DNA of 64,000 bases from Sanguibacter hominis ATCC BAA-789 (GCF_012396185.1 NZ_JAAXOW010000001.1:806001-870000), one strand, 5' to 3'. Numbered from the stretch's first letter, positions 36,051-45,448 are shown. Made by a program: numbers and translations. The notes: generated from the letters alone by a model not told the origin.

Positions 36051-37739
36051 GTGCACATCGTGGTCGAGCAGGTGGGGACGCCCGACGGCGACCGCCTCGC
36101 GCTCACGTCCGTGACCCGCGAGGGCGAGGTCGTCGCGCGCCGCGACGTCGCCGCGGACGAGCTGCCTGCCGCGGTGCGCGCCGAGCCGGCCGAGGTGCGG
36201 TGGACCTGGGCGGACACGTCGGTCGCCCTGCCCCCGCTGCTCGCGGCAGGCGTGCACGTCGCGCGCAGCCACGACCTGCGCCTGTGCCACCGCATCCTGC
36301 GCGACGCGGCCGCGACGTCGTCGAGCAGGCTCGCACGGGGGCCCCGGGACGGCTGGGACGACCCGCTGCCGCTCGCGGCGCCCGCGCGGCAGGACGCGCT
36401 GTTCGACGCGGCCGAGCTCGGCCCCGCAGCCGAGCGTCTCGATCCTGTCGTCGAGCTCGTCGCCCAGCTCGACGCCGTCAGGGCGGCGGGAGACGGCGCG
36501 GGCCGGCTGCGCCTCCTGCTGGCTGCCGAGTCCGCGGGCGCGCTCGTCGCCGCCGAGATGACGTACGCGGGCCTGCCGTGGCGGCCGGACGTCCACGACG
36601 CCCTCCTCGCCGACCTGCTCGGCCCGCGCCCGCCCGAGGGCTTCCGCCCCGCGCGGCTCGAGGCGCTCGCCGCGGTGCTGCGCCGCGAGCTCGACGACCC
36701 GACGCTCAACCCGGACTCCCCCGTCGACGTGCTGAGGTCTCTGCGCCGCGCAGGCCTCCCCGCGACGTCGACCCGCTCGTGGGAGCTCACGCAGATCGAC
36801 CACCCCGCGATCCCGCCCCTGCTCGAGTACAAGAAGCTCGCGCGCCTGTGGACCGCGAACGGGTGGCACTGGCTCGAATCGTGGGTGCGCGGCGGCCGCT
36901 TCCGGCCGGTCTACGTTGTCGGTGGTGTCGTCACCGGGCGGTGGGCGTCCGACGGCGGCGGCGCCCTCCAGCTCCCCCGCCAGGTGCGCGACGCCGTCCG
37001 CCCCGACCCGGGGTGGTGCTTCGTCGTCGCCGACGCCGCCCAGCTCGAGCCGCGGATCCTCGCCGCCATGTCCGGCGACGAGGCCATGGCAGGTGCAGGC
37101 CGGGCCGCCGACATGTACGAGGGCATCGTCGCGACGGGCGCGGTCGAGAGCCGCACGCACGCGAAGTACGGGATGCTCGGCGCGATGTACGGCGGGACGC
37201 AGGGCGTGTCCGGTCAGGTGCTGCCCCAGCTGCGGCGCGCGTTCCCGGCGGCGATCGGGCTCGTCGAGCGCGCCGCCGAGGTGGGCGAGCGCGGCGGCCA
37301 GGTCACGACGTGGCTCGGACGCACCTCCCCGCGCCCAGACGGCGGGAGCGGGGCGCCGCTCGGCGAGGGCGAGGAGCGCGAGCGCCCCGCGGACGCGGGT
37401 GCCGACGCCGCGCGCGCCCGCGCGATCGGCCGCTTCACGCGCAACTTCGTCGTGCAGGGCACCGCCGCCGAGTGGGCCCTGTGCTGGCTCGCGCTCCTGC
37501 GCGAGCGCCTGCACGCGCTACGCCCGGAGGCACCGCTCGTCGAGCGGCCCCACCTCGTGTTCTTCCTGCACGACGAGGTGATCGTGCACGTGCCCGCCGA
37601 CCTGGCCGACGACGTCGCGCAGGCCGTGCGGGAGAGCGCAGCCGAGGCGGGTCGCCTGCTGTTCCCCGCCTCGCCCGACGACGTCGAGTTCGCCCTCTCC
37701 GTCGCTGTCGTCGCCTCCTACGCCGACGCGAAGGACTGA
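36051..37739 (+). CDS. Stand-alone family-A DNA polymerase (annotated in actinobacteria as bifunctional 3'-5' exonuclease/DNA polymerase)
   Basis: The gene encodes 562 residues from a GTG with GGGAGG upstream. The C-terminal half is a polymerase-I fold. Motif A is VVADAAQLEPRILAAMSGD, the motif B region is AKYGMLGAMYGG and motif C is FLHDEVIVHVP. The catalytic Asp residues of motifs A and C are kept. The N-terminal 200 residues replace the exonuclease domains and show no clear DxE exonuclease motif, despite the usual family name. It is too short to be the replicative PolI (about 900). Its in vivo role is not well defined; repair or gap filling is likely. Confidence 0.9.
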   Translation: MHIVVEQVGTPDGDRLALTSVTREGEVVARRDVAADELPAAVRAEPAEVRWTWADTSVALPPLLAAGVHVARSHDLRLCHRILRDAAATSSSRLARGPRDGWDDPLPLAAPARQDALFDAAELGPAAERLDPVVELVAQLDAVRAAGDGAGRLRLLLAAESAGALVAAEMTYAGLPWRPDVHDALLADLLGPRPPEGFRPARLEALAAVLRRELDDPTLNPDSPVDVLRSLRRAGLPATSTRSWELTQIDHPAIPPLLEYKKLARLWTANGWHWLESWVRGGRFRPVYVVGGVVTGRWASDGGGALQLPRQVRDAVRPDPGWCFVVADAAQLEPRILAAMSGDEAMAGAGRAADMYEGIVATGAVESRTHAKYGMLGAMYGGTQGVSGQVLPQLRRAFPAAIGLVERAAEVGERGGQVTTWLGRTSPRPDGGSGAPLGEGEERERPADAGADAARARAIGRFTRNFVVQGTAAEWALCWLALLRERLHALRPEAPLVERPHLVFFLHDEVIVHVPADLADDVAQAVRESAAEAGRLLFPASPDDVEFALSVAVVASYADAKD

Positions 37740-37789
37740 GGCGCCGCCCTGTAACCTCATCGGGACCGCACCGATCCTGGGAGCCTCGC

Positions 37790-39103
37790 ATGCATGCCCG
37801 TCGCCTCGTACGTCCTGTCGGCGGGTTCGCCGTCCTCGCGCTCGCGCTCGCGGCATGCACGTCGTCGAGTCCCGAACCGGCACCGACGACGTCCGCCGCA
37901 CCCGTCGAGGTCGACCTGCGCGCGACGTTCCCCGACGCGATCGCCGAGGGCGTCGTCACGCCTGTGAGCACCGACGTCGACGCAGGCACCGGCACCGTCC
38001 AGGCCGACGGCACGGTGCTGCTCACCGGCTCGAGCGACGGCCTCACCGACGACTCGATCGGGATCCTGGACCTCACGACGGGCGACGTCGAGTGGCTCGT
38101 CGAGGACACGGTGCCGGAGACGGTAACGCTCGTCGCGGGCCAGCTCACGCCTGACGTCCTGACCTGGACCGTCGAGGTCGAGGCCGTGGACGAGCAGGAG
38201 CTCGCCGCGGCGCTCGAGGACGTCGGCGGCTACGTGTTCGCGCTCGACCGCGCGAGCGGGAAGCGCACCGTCCTCGCCGACGCGTCCGGCGCGGGCGGCA
38301 TGCCCCCAGGTACGTACGCGGCCTCCGTCGCGGTCCAGGACGGGATCGCGTACTGGGAGGGCCTCGACGGCGACGACCTGTCGACGATCTACTCGCGACC
38401 GCTCGACGGCTCGGGCGCGCCCACGGTCGTCGCGACGGACGCGTGGGGCGTCGCGGCAGACCCGTGCGTGTCTGCCGGCAGGCTCTCGTTCTTCGCGTTC
38501 GCCGAGGACGACGTCACGCGCCAGCTCGTGAACGCTGACGGGACCGCAGGCGAGACCGTCGCGATCCCCGCACCGACCGCCGCCGACCGCATCGTCGAGA
38601 TCCAGTGCGGCACCGCCTACGTCCAGAGCCCGTACTCCGAGGACGGCGGTGTGAGCCCTGACGACGCCGACACGGTCGAGGAGGGTGTCGACGACGGCGT
38701 CAGCGAGGACGACGAGACCGCAGAGGGCGAGCCGCTCGAGGGCGAGGTCGTCGTCGAGGGCGAGAACCTCTCGACCGAGGGCGAGGCGTCGCCCGCCGAC
38801 CCGGCAGGAGACCTCATCGAGCTCGTCGACGGAGCGAGCCTCGTGCGCTTCCGGGCGAACGGCGTCGGAAGGATCTCCTCCGTGGCGCTCGACGCGACCT
38901 GGATGACGCTCGGGCTCGCGGTCGGCGACGACGACTCCGAGTCGCGACAGCTGCTGTTCCACCGCGCGAGCGGCAAGGTCTACGAGCTCCCGCAGACGAG
39001 CATGACGATGCTCGACCTGCAGAACGGCTACGTCACGTACGGCTCGACCGCGACCGAGGACAGCGACTCGATCACGGTGGTCGGCAGGCTCACCGCGCCC
39101 TGA
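37790..39103 (+). CDS. Lipoprotein with predicted beta-propeller and acidic insert
   Basis: The gene encodes 437 residues from the ATG at 37790 with GGGAG upstream. The signal peptide has the lipobox LALAAC. A Ser/Thr/Pro linker follows, then propeller-like repeats (SIGILDLTTGDVEWLV, YVFALDRASGKRTVL, IAYWEGLDGDDLSTIYSRPLDG). A strongly acidic insert around residues 285-345 (DDADTVEEGVDDG, EDDETAEGEPLEGEV) interrupts the last blades. A resemblance in plan to the two lipoproteins at 27.5-30.1 kb is visible, but not close sequence identity. It follows the polymerase gene after 50 bp. Function unknown. Confidence 0.82.
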   Translation: MHARRLVRPVGGFAVLALALAACTSSSPEPAPTTSAAPVEVDLRATFPDAIAEGVVTPVSTDVDAGTGTVQADGTVLLTGSSDGLTDDSIGILDLTTGDVEWLVEDTVPETVTLVAGQLTPDVLTWTVEVEAVDEQELAAALEDVGGYVFALDRASGKRTVLADASGAGGMPPGTYAASVAVQDGIAYWEGLDGDDLSTIYSRPLDGSGAPTVVATDAWGVAADPCVSAGRLSFFAFAEDDVTRQLVNADGTAGETVAIPAPTAADRIVEIQCGTAYVQSPYSEDGGVSPDDADTVEEGVDDGVSEDDETAEGEPLEGEVVVEGENLSTEGEASPADPAGDLIELVDGASLVRFRANGVGRISSVALDATWMTLGLAVGDDDSESRQLLFHRASGKVYELPQTSMTMLDLQNGYVTYGSTATEDSDSITVVGRLTAP

Positions 39104-39136
39104 CGCCGTCAGGCCGCTGGAGACGAGCCTCGGTCG

Positions 39137-39820
39137 TCAGGGCAGCGAACGCTCGACCTCGAGCAGGTGCGCCTGCATGAGCGTGCGAGCCTCGTCCTGA
39201 CGGCCGTCCTCGACGGCCGTCAGGATCTGGCTGTGCCACTCATGAGCGCGGGCGTCTGCATCAGGCAGCGTCGTCGCGCGCCACCTGCGGTGCGGCGTCG
39301 TGCGCCCAGCAAGAGCGTCGACGAGCGCGGCGAGCACGGGGTTCCCCGCCCACGCTGCGAGCGCGGCGTGGAACGCGACGTCGGCCTCGAGGAACGCGTC
39401 GTGCCCGTCGTCGGGCGGGCCGGCGAGCGCCGCCGCGGCGCGGTCGAGCGCGGCGCGGGCGGCGTCGCGGGACGCCGCGTCGTCAGGCCGGCGCGCGGCC
39501 CCTGCCGCCGCCTCTGCCTCGAGCATGCGGCGGACGGCGTGAGTGTGCCGCGCCTGACCGGCCCCCTGCAGTTCGACGAGCAGGCCGACCGGACGCAGCA
39601 GGAGGCTCGGGGCGAGACTCGTGACGTAGGTGCCGTCGCCTTGGCGCGACTCGAGGATGCCGAGCACCGCGAGCGCGCGCACCCCCTCGCGCAGCGACCC
39701 GCGCGACACCTCGAGGCGCTCGGCCAGCTCGGCCTCGACGGGCAGGCGGCCGCCCGGCGCGAGCTCGCCGTCGAGGATCATCTGCGTGACGGCGTCGACG
39801 ACGCGATCGGTTCGGGACAT
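39137..39820 (-). CDS. GntR/FadR-family transcriptional regulator
   Basis: This 227-residue protein has an N-terminal winged helix (MILDGELAPGGRLPVEAELAERLEVSRGSLREGVRALAVLGILESRQGDGTYV) and a C-terminal all-helical FCD ligand domain (HEWHSQILTAVEDGRQDEARTLMQAHL) with the usual Asp/His metal residues. The start at 39820 is preferred because GATACT lies 6 nt upstream. An ATG at 39850 is the alternative. It lies next to the fucD-like gene and probably controls acidic-sugar catabolism. Paired operator-like sites lie upstream of fucD. Confidence 0.88.
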   Translation of the reverse strand: MSRTDRVVDAVTQMILDGELAPGGRLPVEAELAERLEVSRGSLREGVRALAVLGILESRQGDGTYVTSLAPSLLLRPVGLLVELQGAGQARHTHAVRRMLEAEAAAGAARRPDDAASRDAARAALDRAAAALAGPPDDGHDAFLEADVAFHAALAAWAGNPVLAALVDALAGRTTPHRRWRATTLPDADARAHEWHSQILTAVEDGRQDEARTLMQAHLLEVERSLP

Positions 39821-39919
39821 GGGGCGAGTATCCACGCTGCGGCTCCTCATGGGCCCGGCGGCGCGTCTCGGGGGGACGCGCCGCCGGGGGTCGGGTTGTC
39901 CGGCCGGTCGGCGGACCGG

Positions 39920-41305
39920 TCAGTCGGCGAGCCGCTCGGCGACGGACGAGGCCGCGGTCCCGGCGGCGACCGCGGCACGTGCGGCGCTCTCGTGGCGCTC
40001 GCGCCAGTACGCGCCGTCAGGGAAGCGGTAGTCAGCGACCGACGCGGGGAACATCTCGGTCGAGTAGCCGGGCTTGCTCGGCAGGCGGTAGCGCGCGTCG
40101 CGGACGACCACGGGGTCGGTGAAGTGCTCGTGCAGGTGGTCGACGAACTCGGTCACGCGGCCCTCCATCGATCCGGAGATGGCGACGTAGTCGAGCATCG
40201 ACGCGTGCTGGACCATCTCGCACAGCCCGACGCCGCCTGCGTGCGGGCACACGGGCTTGCCGAACTTCGCGGCGAGCAGCATGACCGCGACGATCTCGTT
40301 CATCGAGGCGAGCCGGCCGGCGTCGAGCTGGACGAAGTCGATGGCGTCGGCCTGGAAGAGCTGCTTGAACATGACGCGGTTGTGGCAGTGCTCGCCCGTC
40401 GCGACGCCGACCGGTGCGACGCCGCGCCTGACGGCCGCGTGGCCGAGGATGTCGTCGGGGCTCGTCGGTTCCTCGATCCACAGGAGGTCGAACTCCTTCA
40501 TGGCGTTCACCCAGTCGATCGCCTCGTCGACGTCCCACACCTGGTTCGCGTCGATCATGAGCGCGCGGTCGGGGCCGATCACCTCGCGGGCGATGCGGGC
40601 ACGGCGGACGTCGTGCCCGAGGTCGAGGCCGCACTTGAGCTTGATGTGCTGGTATCCCTCGGCGACGGCCTCCTCGCACAGGCGTCGCATCTTCTCGTCG
40701 GAGTAGCCGAGCCAGCCTGCCGACGTCGTGTAGCAGGGGTAGCCAGCCTCTTCGAGGTGGGCGATGCGCTCGGCCTTGCCGGCTTCCTGGGCGCGCAGGA
40801 GGGCGATCGCCTCGTCGCGGGTGAGCGCGTCGGACAGGTAACGCAGGTCGGCGACGTCGACGAGCTGCTCGGGCGTCATGTCGGCGAGCAGGCGCCAGAC
40901 AGGTTTGCCCGCGAGGCGGCCGGCCAGGTCCCAGACGGCGTTCATGACTGCGGAGAGGGACAGGTGCACGACGCCCTTCTCGGGGCCGAGCCAGCGCATC
41001 TGCGCGTCGGAGGTGAGGTAGCGGTAGGTGCCGCCGAGGTCGGCGGCGACCTCGGCGACGTCGCGGCCGACGAGGTGCTCGGCCTGCTGGCGTGCAGCTG
41101 CGGCGACGATGTCGTTGCCGCGACCCGTGGTGAAGGTGAGGCCGTGGCCGGTGAGCGGCGCCCCGGACGCGTCGACGCCGTCGGTGCGCAGGACGACGTA
41201 GGCGGCGGAGTAGTCGCCGTCCTTGTTCATGGCGTCCGAGCCGTCCGCGGTGAGGGACGTCGGGAAGCGCACGTCCTCGATCTCGATGCTGGTGATGCGT
41301 GCCAT
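39920..41305 (-). CDS. L-fuconate dehydratase (enolase superfamily)
   Basis: This 461-residue enzyme dehydrates L-fuconate (6-deoxy-L-galactonate) or a close aldonate to the 2-keto-3-deoxy acid. The N-terminal capping domain starts [34 protein letters not shown], very close to known L-fuconate dehydratases. In the barrel, YQHIKLKCG holds the catalytic Lys pair. Metal ligands are in [19 protein letters not shown] and GEHCHN, and the His base is in [16 protein letters not shown] precedes the ATG. It is divergent from the hydroxyacid dehydrogenase. Confidence 0.9.
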   Translation of the reverse strand: MARITSIEIEDVRFPTSLTADGSDAMNKDGDYSAAYVVLRTDGVDASGAPLTGHGLTFTTGRGNDIVAAAARQQAEHLVGRDVAEVAADLGGTYRYLTSDAQMRWLGPEKGVVHLSLSAVMNAVWDLAGRLAGKPVWRLLADMTPEQLVDVADLRYLSDALTRDEAIALLRAQEAGKAERIAHLEEAGYPCYTTSAGWLGYSDEKMRRLCEEAVAEGYQHIKLKCGLDLGHDVRRARIAREVIGPDRALMIDANQVWDVDEAIDWVNAMKEFDLLWIEEPTSPDDILGHAAVRRGVAPVGVATGEHCHNRVMFKQLFQADAIDFVQLDAGRLASMNEIVAVMLLAAKFGKPVCPHAGGVGLCEMVQHASMLDYVAISGSMEGRVTEFVDHLHEHFTDPVVVRDARYRLPSKPGYSTEMFPASVADYRFPDGAYWRERHESAARAAVAAGTAASSVAERLAD

Positions 41306-41354
41306 GGGTGGCCCTTCGTCGTTGAGGGGGCGGGGTTGCCTCACGATAGCAGTC

Positions 41355-41433
41355 GTCTGATGAATCTGACTACTGACGCCCTCATGTCGCTACCCTGGGC
41401 GCATGGGGCCGCTATTGATCTGATGATTTGATG
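41355..41433. promoter_or_regulatory. Two operator-like sites between fucD-like and dehydrogenase genes
   Basis: GTCTGATGAATCTGAC (41355-41370) is an imperfect inverted repeat GTCnGATnnATCnGAC. A related sequence, ATCTGATGATTTGATG, lies at 41418-41433. Both sit in the divergent gap and are candidates for the GntR regulator encoded at 39137-39820. Confidence 0.45.
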
Positions 41434-41511
41434 CCCTACGCTGAGAACGTTCCGCTGCCCGGAGCGCCTGTTCCACGGTGCGGGGAGGGCGCGACCGCAC
41501 GAAGGAGTGTC

Positions 41512-42573
41512 ATGGACCAGTCGCACGGCCCCTACGTCGTTGGGCTCACCTCCGACAACGTCGCCCCCGACGGCACGACCGTGTTCGGGGACATCGGCCT
41601 CGAGCGCCTCGAGGCCGCAGGCCTCACGTGGCGCACGATGCGCCCCGTCGACGGCCACGCCCCGACGCCCGGGGACCTCGACGGGTTCGACGCGATCCTG
41701 TCGTTCGGCCACTGGCCGTTCTCCCGCGAGCTCGTCGCCGCCTGCCCTCGCCTCAAGCACATCGCCCGCTTCGGCGCCGGCTACGACGGGATCGACCCCG
41801 ACGACCTCGCCGCCGAGGGCGTGGTGCTCACCAACGCGCCCGACGGCGTCCGACGCCCCCTCGCCCTGTCCGCGCTCACGCTCGTGCTCGCGCTGAGCCA
41901 CGAACTCGTGGCGAACCAGCGCCTCGTGTCGAGCGGCCGCTGGGAGGACCGCGGCCAGCACATCGGACGCGGGGTGGCCGGCCGCACGGTCGGCATCGTC
42001 GGCTTCGGCAGCGTGGGCCAGGACCTCGCCGGGCTCCTCGTACCGCTCGGCGCGCGCGTCGTGACGGTCGACCGCGACAGCGCACACGAGCCCGCGGCCC
42101 GGCTCGGCGTCGACCTCGTGCCGCTCGACCGCCTCGCCGCCGAGTCCGACTACGTCGTGCTGACGGCGTCCCTCAACCCCGGATCGTTCCACGTCGTCGA
42201 CGCGACCTTCCTCGCCCACATGCGGCCGACGTCGTACCTCGTGAACGTGGGACGCGGCCCGCTCGTCGACCAGGCGGCGCTCACGGCGGCGCTCGACGCA
42301 GGTCAGATCGCCGGGGCCGCTCTCGACGTCCTCGAGGAGGAGCCGCCCGCGACGGACGAGCCGCTCCTCTCGATGGACCAGGTGATCGTCACGCCGCACG
42401 CGCTGTGCTGGACCGAGGACTTCGTACGCGGCGTCACCGACTCCGCGTTCGAGTCGCTCGTCGACGTCGCGCACGGGCGCCGCCCGCGCAACCTGCTCAA
42501 CCCCGCCGCGTACGACGCCGACCGCGGCGTCGGAACGTTCCTCCCCCTCACCGATCCCGAGGACGCCCGATGA
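41512..42573 (+). CDS. D-isomer-specific 2-hydroxyacid dehydrogenase
   Basis: This 353-residue NAD-dependent enzyme is of the phosphoglycerate-dehydrogenase family. The Rossmann motif is TVGIVGFGSVGQDLA. The catalytic Arg is in NVGRGPLVD, the Glu in VLEEEPP and the His in TPHALCWTED. The C-terminal ACT domain of SerA is absent. The ATG at 41512 follows GAAGGAG. Next to an IclR gene that overlaps its stop by ATGA, and with aldolase and kinase genes after it, it probably handles a sugar acid or keto acid rather than serine synthesis. Confidence 0.9.
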   Translation: MDQSHGPYVVGLTSDNVAPDGTTVFGDIGLERLEAAGLTWRTMRPVDGHAPTPGDLDGFDAILSFGHWPFSRELVAACPRLKHIARFGAGYDGIDPDDLAAEGVVLTNAPDGVRRPLALSALTLVLALSHELVANQRLVSSGRWEDRGQHIGRGVAGRTVGIVGFGSVGQDLAGLLVPLGARVVTVDRDSAHEPAARLGVDLVPLDRLAAESDYVVLTASLNPGSFHVVDATFLAHMRPTSYLVNVGRGPLVDQAALTAALDAGQIAGAALDVLEEEPPATDEPLLSMDQVIVTPHALCWTEDFVRGVTDSAFESLVDVAHGRRPRNLLNPAAYDADRGVGTFLPLTDPEDAR

Positions 42574-43355
42574 CCATCCCTGAGACCACACAGCCCGCGA
42601 GCACGGCCACGTCACCGGTGGAGGCGATCGACCGCGCCCTGGTCGTGCTCGAGGCGCTCGCCTGCGGGGGCGCCCAGGGCGTCCAGCTCGCCGATCTCGC
42701 GGCCGGGCTGGGGCTCAACAAGACGACCGTGCACCGCTCTCTCGCGGCACTGAAGTTCCGCGGCTTCGCGAGCCAGGACCCCGCCTCGGGCGCCTACCTC
42801 CTCGGCGCGGCTGCCGTCGCGCTCGGCGACCGCTTCCTCTCCGAGGACAACCTCCCGGCGCTCCTGCACCCCGCGCTCCTTGCACTGTCGACCGCGAGCG
42901 GCGAGCTCGTGCACCTCGGCGTGCTGAGCGGGACGCACATCGTGTACCTCGACAAGGTCGAGCCGGAGCGGTCCGTACGCGTCTACTCCGCCGTCGGCCG
43001 GCGCAACCCAGCCGCGACGACGGCGCTCGGGCGCGCGCTGCTCGCAGCCCGCGGGACGGACCGTGCGTCGCTGCGGGGGTACACGGTGGGCCTCGCGGAC
43101 GGCGTCGAGGAGCGGGCGTGGCACGCGCTCGAGGCAGCTCGCGACCGCGGTTACGCCGTCGAGGAGCGGGAGAACGAGCCTGACATCTCGTGCGTCGCGG
43201 TCCCACTCTTCCGCAGTGGGCAGCCGGTCGCTGCCGTGAGCATCACGGCGCCGGCGGAGCGGATGTCGCCCGAGCGGGTCGGCGAGCTGCACTCGCTCAT
43301 CCGCTCGACGCTTCCAGACCTGCTTCCCGGCGGGCTGGGCCTCGGCGCGGCCTGA
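42570..43355 (+). CDS. IclR-family transcriptional regulator
   Basis: This 261-residue protein has an N-terminal winged helix (VQLADLAAGLGLNKTTVHRSLAALKFRGF) and a C-terminal GAF-like effector domain (HLGVLSGTHIVYLDKVEP, GRALLAARG, ENEPDISCVAVPLF). The start overlaps the dehydrogenase stop (ATGA). It precedes eda and kdgK with an inverted repeat in the gap, so it likely responds to a keto-deoxy sugar acid, as KdgR does. Confidence 0.92.
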   Translation: MTIPETTQPASTATSPVEAIDRALVVLEALACGGAQGVQLADLAAGLGLNKTTVHRSLAALKFRGFASQDPASGAYLLGAAAVALGDRFLSEDNLPALLHPALLALSTASGELVHLGVLSGTHIVYLDKVEPERSVRVYSAVGRRNPAATTALGRALLAARGTDRASLRGYTVGLADGVEERAWHALEAARDRGYAVEERENEPDISCVAVPLFRSGQPVAAVSITAPAERMSPERVGELHSLIRSTLPDLLPGGLGLGAA

Positions 43356-43408
43356 CGCTTGTGCGCCCATGCGCCGCATGCGATGCTTGTTCCGTTCAGC
43401 GATACCAG

Positions 43409-43427
43409 CGTTTCGGGTAGCGAAACG
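43409..43427 (+). promoter_or_regulatory. Probable operator before eda-kdgK
   Basis: CGTTTCG-GGTAG-CGAAACG is a perfect 7-bp inverted repeat 47 bp upstream of the eda start and just after the IclR gene. The sequence resembles the GTTTC/GAAAC arms of KdgR-type sites. Confidence 0.5.
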
Positions 43428-43473
43428 GCCGTGATGACGCGGCCCGCACCGAGACCGACAGGACGGACCCGCC

Positions 43474-44112
43474 ATGAGCCCTCAGCCCCAGCAGACCCTC
43501 GACCAGCTCTCCGCAGCACGCCTCGTGCCCGTCGTCGTGCTCGACGACGCCGCCCACGCCGACCCGCTCGCCGCGGCGCTCGCCGCCGGCGGCCTGCCGG
43601 TCGCCGAGGTCACCTTCCGCACCGCGGCCGCAGCCGACTCGATCCGCGCGATGGCCGCCCGCGGCGACATGATCCTCGGCGCCGGGACCGTCCTGACCAC
43701 CGACCAGGTGGACCTCGCCGTCGCCGCAGGCGCGAGCTACGTCGTCTCCCCCGGGCTCTCCCGCGCCGTCGTCGAGCGCTGCCAGGAGCACGGCATCCTC
43801 GTCCTGCCGGGCGCCGTCACCGCGACCGAGATCCAGGCCGCCCTCGAGCTCGGCCTGACGACCGTCAAGTTCTTCCCCGCCGGCACGTCCGGCGGCGCCC
43901 CCGCCATCAAGGCCCTCGCCGCGCCCTTCGGCGGCGTCTCGTTCGTCCCCACCGGCGGCGTCGGCCCCGCCAACCTCCACGAGTACCTCGCCATCCCCGC
44001 GGTCGCCGCCGTCGGCGGCTCCTGGATGGTCCCCAAGAACCTCGTCAACAGCGGCGACTTCGCCGAGATCACCCGCCTCACCGCCGAGGCCGTCGCGCTC
44101 GCCGCCCGCTGA
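43474..44112 (+). CDS. eda: 2-keto-3-deoxy-6-phosphogluconate (KDPG) aldolase
   Basis: This 212-residue class I aldolase cleaves KDPG to pyruvate and glyceraldehyde 3-phosphate. The general base Glu is in VAEVTFRT, the Schiff-base Lys is in TTVKFFPAG, and the phosphate loop is FVPTGGVG. It may also act as 4-hydroxy-2-oxoglutarate aldolase. It precedes kdgK by about 46 bp and completes the uronate pathway started by KduI and KduD at 54.8-57.3 kb. Confidence 0.95.
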   Translation: MSPQPQQTLDQLSAARLVPVVVLDDAAHADPLAAALAAGGLPVAEVTFRTAAAADSIRAMAARGDMILGAGTVLTTDQVDLAVAAGASYVVSPGLSRAVVERCQEHGILVLPGAVTATEIQAALELGLTTVKFFPAGTSGGAPAIKALAAPFGGVSFVPTGGVGPANLHEYLAIPAVAAVGGSWMVPKNLVNSGDFAEITRLTAEAVALAAR

Positions 44113-44158
44113 ACCACCACCGCACACGACCCTGCCTCACACCATGGAGAAGACGACG

Positions 44159-45283
44159 ATGTCCCAGATCCCCGTCGAGATCGCCGCGCTCAACCTGCGC
44201 CCCGCCTCCGAGTGCCGCTACGACGCCGTGTCACTCGGCGAGGTCATGCTCCGCCTCGACCCGGGCGCCGGCCGCATCCGCACCACCCGCCAGTTCGCCG
44301 CCTGGGAAGGCGGCGGCGAGTACAACGTCACCCGTGGCCTGCGCCGCGCCTTCGGCCTGCGTACCGCCGTCGTCACCGCCCTCGCCGACAACGAGGTCGG
44401 CCGCCTCGTCGAAGACCTCATCCTCCAGGGCGGCGTCGACACGCAGCTCATCCAGTGGCGCGACTACGACGGCATCGGCCGCACCGTCCGCAACGGGCTG
44501 AACTTCACCGAGCGCGGCTTCGGCGTGCGCGGCGCCGTCGGAGTCTCCGACCGCGGCCTCACGGCCGCGAGCCAGCTCGGCCCCGACGACGTCGACTGGG
44601 ACCACCTCTTCGGTGCGCTCGGTGTGCGCTGGCTCCACACCGGCGGCATCTACGCCGCGCTCTCCGAGACGTCCGCGCAGACCGTCATCGCCGCCGTCAC
44701 GGCAGCGAAGAAGCACGGCACCGTCGTCTCCTACGACCTCAACTACCGGCCGTCGCTGTGGAGGTCCATCGGCGGGATCGACAAGGCGCGCGAGGTCAAC
44801 CGTGAGATCGCTCAGCACATCGACGTCATGATCGGCAACGAGGAGGACTTCACGGCCTCGCTCGGCTTCGAGATCGACGGCGTCGACGAAAACATCTCCG
44901 AGATCGAGGTCGACTCGTTCGCGAGGATGGTCGAGACCGCTGCTGCCGCCTTCCCGAACTTCAAGGTCGTCGGCAACACCCTGCGCACCGTCCACTCCGC
45001 TTCCGACAACGACTGGGGCGCGCTCGCCTGGTCCCGTGACACGGGCATCGTCCACGCCACCATGCGCGAGCACCTCGAGATCTTCGACCGCGTCGGCGGC
45101 GGCGACTCGTTCGCGTCGGGCCTCATCTACGGCATGCTCGAGGGCCAGCCCCTGCAGACCGCCGTCGAGTACGGCGCAGCACACGGCGCCCTCGCCATGA
45201 CCACCCCGGGCGACACGACCATGGTCACGAAGGCCGAGGTGCTCAAGCTCGCCGGCGGCGGATCGGCCCGCGTCGACCGCTGA
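44159..45283 (+). CDS. kdgK: 2-keto-3-deoxygluconate kinase (PfkB family)
   Basis: This 374-residue kinase makes KDPG from 2-keto-3-deoxygluconate. GEVMLRLDPGAGRIRTTRQFAAWEGGGEYNVT is typical of the long actinobacterial KDG kinases. SYDLNYRPSLW and the catalytic DRVGGGDSFASGLIYG are conserved. An upstream in-frame ATG at 44144 contains the GGAG that serves as RBS for the ATG at 44159, so the latter is preferred. It ends in a strong terminator. Confidence 0.92.
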   Translation: MSQIPVEIAALNLRPASECRYDAVSLGEVMLRLDPGAGRIRTTRQFAAWEGGGEYNVTRGLRRAFGLRTAVVTALADNEVGRLVEDLILQGGVDTQLIQWRDYDGIGRTVRNGLNFTERGFGVRGAVGVSDRGLTAASQLGPDDVDWDHLFGALGVRWLHTGGIYAALSETSAQTVIAAVTAAKKHGTVVSYDLNYRPSLWRSIGGIDKAREVNREIAQHIDVMIGNEEDFTASLGFEIDGVDENISEIEVDSFARMVETAAAAFPNFKVVGNTLRTVHSASDNDWGALAWSRDTGIVHATMREHLEIFDRVGGGDSFASGLIYGMLEGQPLQTAVEYGAAHGALAMTTPGDTTMVTKAEVLKLAGGGSARVDR

Positions 45284-45288
45284 GCGTC

Positions 45289-45329
45289 CTCGATCGACGC
45301 GTCTGACCTGCACAGACGCGTCGATCGAG
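45289..45329 (+). terminator. Terminator after kdgK
   Basis: A perfect 17-bp stem (45289-45305 with 45313-45329), a 7-nt loop and a T-containing tail, just after the kdgK stop. Confidence 0.85.
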
Positions 45330-45448
45330 AATCTCGTCCAACTTTCTTGCCTCCAGGTGCATCCGCGCGGCCGCCTCCGCCGGAAGTAGTGGGTGTCCAT
45401 CACACCCGACGGGTCGACCACGACCCGGCACGCACCTCAGGAGCAATC

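Noticed and set aside
38640-38830. Acidic stretch in the 37790 lipoprotein as a frameshift product
   Set aside because: The frame continues correctly on both sides and the composition (Asp/Glu/Gly) is a common low-complexity insert in actinobacterial secreted proteins.
44144-44158. KDG kinase start at the first ATG
   Set aside because: The GGAG within this stretch is the ribosome-binding site of the ATG at 44159.
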